Shown here: positions 23,451-27,945 of the stretch, piece by piece
Numbering within the stretch: the stretch's first letter is position 1
Layout: each line of letters opens with the position of its first letter
NCBI GenBank assembly: GCA_041609995.1
Contig: JBFIPU010000027.1
Coordinates: 1 to 27,945 of the forward strand
Direction of reading: 5' to 3'
Length of the DNA stretch: 27,945 bases
Origin: JABDOU01 sp041609995
Lineage (GTDB): Bacteria > Actinomycetota > Acidimicrobiia > Spongiisociales > SHLN01
Position numbers and translations under genes: made by a program
Notes under the pieces: generated by a model
The model's database searches: none
Seen by the model: the letters and a program-made list of their open reading frames with translations, nothing else
What the model was told of the DNA's origin: nothing

Positions 23451-24287
23451 ATCGCCAGGATCCTCGCCCTCGCCGGCGCAGTCGTCTTCGGCGCGGCCGA
23501 TTTCCTGGGCGGGTTGGCCAGCCGGAGGTGGGCTGCGATCCCGGTGGTGCTGGTGTCTCAGGTGATCGGAGCCGTGATCCTCCTCGGATTCATGCTGGTG
23601 CTGAACGACCCATTCCCTCCTCGCGATGCGACGATCGGCGCCCTCGGCGGCTTGGCCGGGTTCGCCGGACTGATCGTGTTTTTTCGGGCACTGGAGGGGG
23701 GCATGATGTCGATCGTGGCCCCGACCACGAGCGCTGTGGCCGGCTTGATTCCGGTGGTCGCCGGACTCCTGTGGTTCGGAGAACGGCCGGGAGCACTGGG
23801 ATTGACCGGAGCCGCCACCGCCCTCGTCGCGATAGGGCTGCTGTCCACCAGCCCCAACCCGGACGCTCCCATCCTCGACAACCGGCAGTCTTTGATGCTG
23901 GCCGTGTTGGCGGGCGTCGGGTTCGGCACGTTCTTCATCGTGATCGGCCAGACGGACGCCTCGTCGGGCTTGTGGCCGCTGGCGGGTGCCCGGGCCGTCT
24001 CGATTCCCATCGGAGTGGCGCTCGTGCTCATCACCAGGCCGGCCCCACCCCAGGCAGGCGGATTGCGGATCGCCGCCATTTCGGGCATCTTCGACATGGC
24101 CGGCAACATCCTCACGCTGCTGGCTCTGCAACGTGGCCTCTTGAGCCTGATCGGCGTCCTCGCCTCGTTGTATCCGGCCTCGACCGTGCTCCTGGCTCGT
24201 GTCGTACTGCGCGAGCGAATGACCCCCCTCCAGCTGGCCGGGATCTTCATGGCGTTGGTAGGAGTGGCTCTGATCTCGGCGGCATAG
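23451..24287 (+). CDS. EamA/DMT-family permease, apparent ATC start codon
   Basis: This is a ten-helix drug/metabolite transporter built of two EamA repeats, 278 aa if it starts at 23451. The first helix reads RILALAGAVVFGAADFLGG, as expected for the family, and lies upstream of the first conventional start codon (TTG at 23514). Between the in-frame TGA at 23421 and that TTG there is no ATG, GTG or TTG. A strong GGGAGG (23439-23444) stands 6 nt before ATC-GCC-AGG, where ATG-GCC-AGG would be expected. Initiation at ATC, or a sequence error or point mutation in the start codon, is therefore likely. Substrate unknown. It follows the Thr-rich gene by 41 bp. Confidence 0.8.
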   Translation: MARILALAGAVVFGAADFLGGLASRRWAAIPVVLVSQVIGAVILLGFMLVLNDPFPPRDATIGALGGLAGFAGLIVFFRALEGGMMSIVAPTTSAVAGLIPVVAGLLWFGERPGALGLTGAATALVAIGLLSTSPNPDAPILDNRQSLMLAVLAGVGFGTFFIVIGQTDASSGLWPLAGARAVSIPIGVALVLITRPAPPQAGGLRIAAISGIFDMAGNILTLLALQRGLLSLIGVLASLYPASTVLLARVVLRERMTPLQLAGIFMALVGVALISAA

Positions 24288-24292
24288 GGCCG

Positions 24293-24307
24293 GACCACGC
24301 CCTGGTC
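24293..24307. terminator. Short hairpin between convergent EamA and exonuclease genes
   Basis: GACCA-CGCCC-TGGTC is a perfect 5-bp stem filling the 18-bp gap and touching the exonuclease stop codon. It is short and lacks a T-tract. Confidence 0.3.
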
Positions 24308-25181
24308 AGTCCTCGCCCGCCCAGCGATGGGGCCGGCCCACCAGGTCGTCGAAACCCAGTTCCCCGCATAATGCCTCGAACTCGGTGCGATGGGCACCCT
24401 GCCATTCGAGGTCTTCCAGCGACTCCGACAGGGGAACGTCGCGGCGGAGGGTGGCGAGCCGGCGGTAGAGCAACGCGTCTTGGAGGTGGGCCTGCAAGGT
24501 GGCGGCCAGCTTGGCCGCTCCGCGGACCGGGACGCCCCAGTCCTGCTCGGACGTCGGGATGTTCTCGATGTGGAGGAACTCGGCGAGCACCGTCGAGGTG
24601 GACTTCGCCCCCCAGCCAGGCAGGCCGGGAAGCCCGTCAGCCGTATCACCCACCAGGGCCAGATAGTCGGGTATGGACTCCGGCCTCACGCCGAATTTTT
24701 CGATCACCCCATCCTCGCCACGCAGGATCTCCTGCCGCCGATCGAAGGTGACGATCCGCCAATCCACGACGCACTGCGACAGATCTTTATCGGGGCTCAG
24801 CATCACCACCTGCTCCACTTCGTCGCCGTATTGGAATGCGGCCGACGCCATGGCATCGTCCGCTTCGAATTCAATCATCGACCACACCACCACACCAAGA
24901 GCCGCCAGCGCCCGTTCGGCGAGCGGGAACTGGTCCAACAACGTTTGCTCGATGCCCTCGCCTGTCTTGTACCCGGGGAACAGGTCATTGCGAAACGACT
25001 CGATGACCGTGTCGAACGCCGCGCCGAGGTGGGTGACATCCGGCTGGCGGAGCAGCGCCAGCGTCGAGCTGATGATCCCATGCACCGCTCCCACCTCACG
25101 GCCGTCGGGAGCGGTCCGGGGCGGGGCCCCGAAGTACGACCGGAACAGTTCATAGGTCCCGTCGAGCAGATGAAGCTTCAT
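24306..25181 (-). CDS. 5'-3' exonuclease (flap endonuclease family, Pol I N-domain-like)
   Basis: This 291-aa protein is a stand-alone relative of the 5' nuclease domain of DNA polymerase I, acting on RNA primers and flaps. Metal-binding acidic residues are visible at Asp7 (LLDG), Asp57 (AAFD), Glu106-Asp109 (FEADDA), Asp131/Asp133 (SPDKD) and Asp179/Asp182 (GDTADGLPG). The last begins the helix-three-turn-helix DNA-binding motif LPGLPGWGAKS. The usual basic clamp residues appear in FPGYKTGE. I chose the ATG at 25181 because CAGAAT lies 7 nt upstream; an ATG at 25190 would add three residues. No polymerase domain follows. Confidence 0.9.
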   Translation of the reverse strand: MKLHLLDGTYELFRSYFGAPPRTAPDGREVGAVHGIISSTLALLRQPDVTHLGAAFDTVIESFRNDLFPGYKTGEGIEQTLLDQFPLAERALAALGVVVWSMIEFEADDAMASAAFQYGDEVEQVVMLSPDKDLSQCVVDWRIVTFDRRQEILRGEDGVIEKFGVRPESIPDYLALVGDTADGLPGLPGWGAKSTSTVLAEFLHIENIPTSEQDWGVPVRGAAKLAATLQAHLQDALLYRRLATLRRDVPLSESLEDLEWQGAHRTEFEALCGELGFDDLVGRPHRWAGED

Positions 25182-25188
25182 GCGCACC

Positions 25189-25210
25189 ATTCTGCCGCAT
25201 CCGATAGGCT
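25189..25210. promoter_or_regulatory. Back-to-back leaderless promoters for the exonuclease and acidic protein genes
   Basis: Only 37 bp separate the two divergent start codons. CAGAAT (minus, 25189-25194) lies 7 nt before the exonuclease ATG, and TAGGCT (plus, 25205-25210) lies 8 nt before the ATG at 25219. Each -35 region would fall on the opposite gene's -10 or coding start, so the two polymerases should compete. No RBS is present for either gene. Confidence 0.45.
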
Positions 25211-25218
25211 CCTCTGCC

Positions 25219-25830
25219 ATGGGAGAACTAGACGACGCATGGAAGAACGTGACGAGTGCCTTCAAGTCGCTCGGCAAACAACTGAAGTCCCAATACCAGC
25301 TGGCAGCGGCCGAGGGCCGGCCGCTGGATGAGATCGAGGCCGAGCAGACGGGACGACGCGAGGTCGCCGAAGCCGCCTGGGACACGAATACCGATCGCCC
25401 GAGCGCGGCCGACCGGGCTGCGGCCGAAGGCGAAGTAGAGGGGGCAAGCGACGCAGCAGCCGAGCTGAGAGAAGACCTGCAGGAGGCCGAAGCACTGGAA
25501 GAGGGACGGGAGGAGATCTCAGAGACCCTCGCGCCGCTGGGCGAGAGCGTCGATCGCGATGACGTCGCCAGCGCATTCGATCGGGCCCGGGATTACCTGG
25601 ACCAGGCTGCCTCGACGGTCGGGCGCGTCGCCAAAGACGATGAGACTCAACGAGCGGCCAAAGACGCCGCCACGGCCGTCGGCGACGCCCTGGCGGCGAC
25701 GTTCAACGAGCTACGAAAGGCGCTCGGGTTCGACGACGAGGATCAATCCGAATCCGGAGACACCGGCGGTTCCGACGGACCCTCCCCGGGCAACGACTCC
25801 GGGGCCGATTCGGACTCGAACGGCTCGTAG
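25219..25830 (+). CDS. Acidic, helix-rich hypothetical protein
   Basis: This 203-aa protein is soluble and strongly acidic. The N-terminal MGELDDAWKNVTSAFKSLGKQLKSQ part is an amphipathic helix. Residues 45-160 are rich in Glu, Ala, Asp and Arg and predict long helices, perhaps a coiled coil. The segment TQRAAKDAATAVGDALAATF looks like a second amphipathic helix. The last 35 residues are a Ser/Gly/Asp tail with no fold. I recognise no domain. TAGGCT eight bases before the ATG suggests a leaderless message. The final 88 bp overlap the end of the site-2 protease gene on the other strand. Confidence 0.7.
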   Translation: MGELDDAWKNVTSAFKSLGKQLKSQYQLAAAEGRPLDEIEAEQTGRREVAEAAWDTNTDRPSAADRAAAEGEVEGASDAAAELREDLQEAEALEEGREEISETLAPLGESVDRDDVASAFDRARDYLDQAASTVGRVAKDDETQRAAKDAATAVGDALAATFNELRKALGFDDEDQSESGDTGGSDGPSPGNDSGADSDSNGS

Positions 25831-26579
25831 GGCCAGTACTCGCCGGCTCCGGCTTCGAGACGTGACTCTCGCGTGGGCTTCGGCTGGATGGGTTCCCGAC
25901 GGGTGGCCGAGGCGTAGTTGCTGAAAGCGATGTAGCCGACCCATACCGCCCCCAGAATTGCCCCTCGCAACGCGAAAAAGCCGACAAGGCCGACCGAAAT
26001 GATGAGCCCGAGCACGCGGGCGACATCGTCTCCGCGCGTTGGGCTCACCCGCACCATGAGCTGGCGCAACATCGTGTATCCGTCGAGCCCGAAAATGGGC
26101 ACGAGGTTGAAGACCGCCCAGACCACGCTCAGGATCGCCATCGCCAGGACCACGAACTCGAGCCATTGACCCTCGCGGTCGGCCACCCACAGCGCCGTCC
26201 AGTTGAGGGGGCTGCCCAAGACGTCGGAGAGGCGTGATCCCAGCGCCCCCGCATAGATGAGCGCGTAGAACAGCGCTCCCAGCGCCAGCTGATACAGCGG
26301 CCCGGCGGCCGCCACCCAAAATCGCTCCATCACCGTGACCCCGTCGTTGGGGAGCCAGGCCGTGAAGCCTCCGAAGCCCTGCAGGTTGACGGAGAGGACG
26401 TCGCCCCCCACCCGGCGGGCGGTGATCGCATGCCCCAACTCGTGCAACAACACGGTCAGACCCGAGACGAGCAAGAACAGCACCAGCCCGATCGTGGTGA
26501 ACAAGCCGTAGAAGAGAATCCCGATGAACAGGAACGTGAAGTCGAGCCGAATATCGAAACCGAGGAACTTGAATTGCAT
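25743..26579 (-). CDS. Site-2 protease family protein (M50 membrane metalloprotease)
   Basis: This 278-aa protein is an intramembrane zinc protease. HELGH (46-50) gives the two His ligands and catalytic Glu, and NLVPIFGLDG (158-167) gives the third ligand Asp166 in the later helix. About five to six helices are present and no PDZ or CBS domain. The C-terminal 50 residues are a cytosolic Pro/Glu/Ser tail (ending PPVSPDSD), whose coding overlaps the acidic protein gene. Such proteases release membrane-bound regulators, and its target is unknown. The ATG at 26579 has no clear RBS. The LexA box lies 118 bp upstream of it, but is better placed for the divergent radical SAM gene. Confidence 0.88.
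   Translation of the reverse strand: MQFKFLGFDIRLDFTFLFIGILFYGLFTTIGLVLFLLVSGLTVLLHELGHAITARRVGGDVLSVNLQGFGGFTAWLPNDGVTVMERFWVAAAGPLYQLALGALFYALIYAGALGSRLSDVLGSPLNWTALWVADREGQWLEFVVLAMAILSVVWAVFNLVPIFGLDGYTMLRQLMVRVSPTRGDDVARVLGLIISVGLVGFFALRGAILGAVWVGYIAFSNYASATRREPIQPKPTRESRLEAGAGEYWPYEPFESESAPESLPGEGPSEPPVSPDSD
25784..25804. terminator. Hairpin inside the overlap of two convergent genes
   Basis: CCCCGG (25784-25789) and CCGGGG (25799-25804) form a perfect 6-bp stem around a 9-nt loop, inside the region coding on both strands. An outer 8-bp inverted repeat, TCCGAATC (25747-25754) and GATTCGGA (25807-25814), surrounds it. It may end transcription from both sides, though no T-tract is present. 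Confidence 0.35.
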
Positions 26580-26690
26580 GATGTGACCGGTGGCTGGTGG
26601 CGATGTCTCGAGAAGCGTACCGGCCGGCCCGAAGAAGCCGGGGGCCAGTTGACGGGTCGCATCCGGGAACGCGTCGCAGTCACGGAAAGA

Positions 26691-26722
26691 AACCCCAATC
26701 GAACATATGTTCGATTAGGGTT
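26691..26722 (+). promoter_or_regulatory. LexA (SOS) box overlapping a leaderless promoter
   Basis: AATCGAACATATGTTCGATT (26697-26716) is a perfect 20-bp palindrome containing the actinobacterial/Gram-positive SOS box CGAAC-N4-GTTCG. The symmetry continues outwards as AACCC and GGGTT with one mismatched pair, giving 16-nt arms over 26691-26722. The -10 TAGGGT (26716-26721) shares its first base with the palindrome and lies 7 nt before the ATG at 26729. LexA bound here would cover the -10 and spacer, so induction on DNA damage is expected. Confidence 0.92.
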
Positions 26723-26728
26723 CGGGAC

Positions 26729-27754
26729 ATGACAACTGACACGCTTCGATGGAACCTGGCCGATGCCGACGACCCCCAGCTCAGCATGTTCCCGGACGCC
26801 CGACGCGAGGTCGGCATCGGGGAGTATCGCGGTCTGGAGTTCTACGAGGTCAACGCGAAGACCATCATCAACAAGGTCCCCGGCCCACCGCGGTTCGGAT
26901 TTCAGTACAGCGTCAACCCCTACCGTGGGTGCAGCCATGCGTGTACCTACTGCTTCGCCCGGCCCACCCACGAATATCTCGGCTTGAATCAAGGCGAGGA
27001 CTTCGACACGAAGATCATCGTCAAAGTCAATGCCGTCGAGCGTCTGCGAGGCGAGATCCAGCCGAGCCGGTGGGCCGGCGATCTCATCGCTCTTGGCACC
27101 AACACGGATCCCTACCAACGAGCTGAGGGTAAATATCGGCTGACGAGGGGGATCGTCGAGACTCTCACCGATCACGAAAACCGGTTCTCGGTCCTGACCA
27201 AGAACCCGTTGGCAGTGCGAGATATCGACGTCTTCTCGGCGGCGGCCGACACCATGGACATCCGAGTCGACTTCTCGATCGGGACGTTGGACGAAGAAGT
27301 CTGGCGGCTCACCGAGCCAGGCACGCCACACCCTCGGAAACGAATGGAGGCGGTTGCCCGCTTAAGCGCGGCGGGTGTCCCTTCTGGCGTTCTGATAGGC
27401 CCGGTCATTCCTGGGCTCTCCGACGAGCCGGCCCAGCTGCAGGCAGTGGCCAAGGCTGCGGTAGAAGCGGGAGCGGTGTCACTCGGCACCGTCATGCTGC
27501 ATGTGAAACCCCCACTGCGCGATCACTTCCTCTCGTGGATCGAACAGAACCGGCCCGACCTCCTCCCCCGTTATCGGCGCCTTTACGGCTCGAACAGCTT
27601 CGTGCCCGAAGGAATGCAAAAGCGGGTCAGCCGGATGGTCCACCAGTTCGCCGAACAAGCCGGAGGGCTTCGCCGCTACCGACGGCACCGACCCCAGCCA
27701 ACCGAGAGTTCGGCCGCGACACCAGCCGCCGAACAACTGCGCCTCATCGGTTGA
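26729..27754 (+). CDS. Radical SAM protein, Rv2578c family (SplB-like)
   Basis: This 341-aa enzyme carries the radical SAM cluster motif Cys68-x3-Cys72-x2-Cys75 in GCSHACTYCFAR, which binds a [4Fe-4S] cluster and splits S-adenosylmethionine. The surrounding NPYRGC and the later ALGTNTDPYQRAE, LTKNPL and IGPVIPGLSD blocks match the Rv2578c/SplB-like group, related to spore photoproduct lyase. The C-terminal 25 residues are a Pro/Ala-rich tail. The LexA box and promoter directly in front argue for a DNA-damage role, such as repair of a lesion, but the substrate is unknown. From memory the mycobacterial homologue is also in the LexA regulon. The message appears leaderless. A hairpin repeat array begins 33 bp after the stop. 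Confidence 0.92.
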   Translation: MTTDTLRWNLADADDPQLSMFPDARREVGIGEYRGLEFYEVNAKTIINKVPGPPRFGFQYSVNPYRGCSHACTYCFARPTHEYLGLNQGEDFDTKIIVKVNAVERLRGEIQPSRWAGDLIALGTNTDPYQRAEGKYRLTRGIVETLTDHENRFSVLTKNPLAVRDIDVFSAAADTMDIRVDFSIGTLDEEVWRLTEPGTPHPRKRMEAVARLSAAGVPSGVLIGPVIPGLSDEPAQLQAVAKAAVEAGAVSLGTVMLHVKPPLRDHFLSWIEQNRPDLLPRYRRLYGSNSFVPEGMQKRVSRMVHQFAEQAGGLRRYRRHRPQPTESSAATPAAEQLRLIG

Positions 27755-27787
27755 TCGGGCCGCCGCCTGCGTCACGTTCGCAAAGCA

Positions 27788-27945
27788 CGGTTCCCAGAAG
27801 CTTGCTTCGCAAGCTTCCAAGGAACCCCAAAAGGATTCCCGCAACGGTTCCCAGAAGCTTGCTTCGCAAGCTTCCAAGGAACCCCAAAAGGATTCCCGCA
27901 ACGGTTCCCAGAAGCTTGCTTCGCAAGCTTCCAAGGAACCCCAAA
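27788..27945. repeat. 57-bp perfect tandem repeats, each holding a strong hairpin; array continues past the window
   Basis: The unit starts at 27788, 27845 and 27902, and the copies are identical over all bases seen (2.8 copies, cut by the window end). Each contains an outer stem GGTTCC/GGAACC and an inner 9-bp stem GAAGCTTGC/GCAAGCTTC with a TTC loop (27789-27826 in copy 1), then a 19-nt linker including CCAAAAGGATTCCCG. The linkers are identical, so it is not a CRISPR array. A period of 57 keeps reading frames open, giving spurious 19-residue repeats on both strands. The AT-richer HindIII-like cores differ from the local base composition. Function unknown. Confidence 0.9.

Noticed and set aside
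27744..27944. Minus-strand frames across the hairpin array with 19-residue repeats
   Set aside because: The 57-bp period is a multiple of three, so frames stay open automatically; two overlapping frames are equally open and neither has an RBS.
27788..27945. CRISPR array
   Set aside because: The 19-nt linkers between hairpins are identical and too short to be spacers, and no cas gene is present.

Overview
The window is GC-rich and densely packed, with genes on both strands, and reads as chromosomal DNA of an actinobacterium. Supporting signs are a 30-residue bS22-type ribosomal protein, a PAC2-family protein, an Rv2466c-like DsbA protein, an Rv2578c-family radical SAM protein, an actinobacterial-type LexA (SOS) box and many apparently leaderless promoters (TANNNT about 7-9 nt before an ATG). 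The Thr-rich secreted protein hints at Acidimicrobiia, but that is only an impression. I see no phage, IS or CRISPR. Most genes are housekeeping or metal-homeostasis genes.

Layout. 1-2564: a metal-uptake ECF transporter (M, Q and O genes overlapping end to end) behind a Nur-like inverted repeat, with the start of a divergent gene at the left edge. 2568-4897 (minus): a three-gene unit of a DsbA-like thiol protein, an Fpg/Nei-family DNA glycosylase and a PhzF-family protein. 4928-5844: homoserine kinase, preceded by a possible poly-cysteine leader ORF. 5846-8021: a glutamine amidotransferase (minus), bS22 (plus), a histidine phosphatase (plus) and a small membrane protein (minus). 8243-9454: thiolase. 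9471-12664 (minus): copper chaperone, copper ATPase and PAC2 protein. 12750-16433 (minus): cation exchanger, then PEP carboxylase. 16434-16717: an intergenic region rich in hairpins. 16718-18209: SRAP peptidase facing an HD-GYP protein. 18287-22401 (minus): VIT/CCC1-type metal transporter, then an ABC ATPase and FtsX-type permease. 22522-24287: Thr-rich anchored protein and an EamA permease that seems to start at ATC. 24306-26579: 5'-3' exonuclease (minus), acidic protein (plus) and site-2 protease (minus), the last two overlapping tail to tail. 26691-27754: LexA box and radical SAM gene. 27788-27945: perfect 57-bp tandem repeats of a strong hairpin, running off the right edge.

Two themes recur. 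Four loci handle metals: nickel/cobalt uptake, copper export, CaCA exchange and VIT-type iron/manganese transport. Four genes are linked to DNA damage: the Fpg-family glycosylase, SRAP, the 5'-3' exonuclease and the LexA-controlled radical SAM enzyme. The window holds no single obvious new defence or mobile system. The best leads are non-coding: the end-of-window hairpin array, the structured region at 16455-16672, the poly-Cys leader before thrB, the extended LexA dyad fused to a leaderless promoter, and inverted repeats that straddle facing stop codons.
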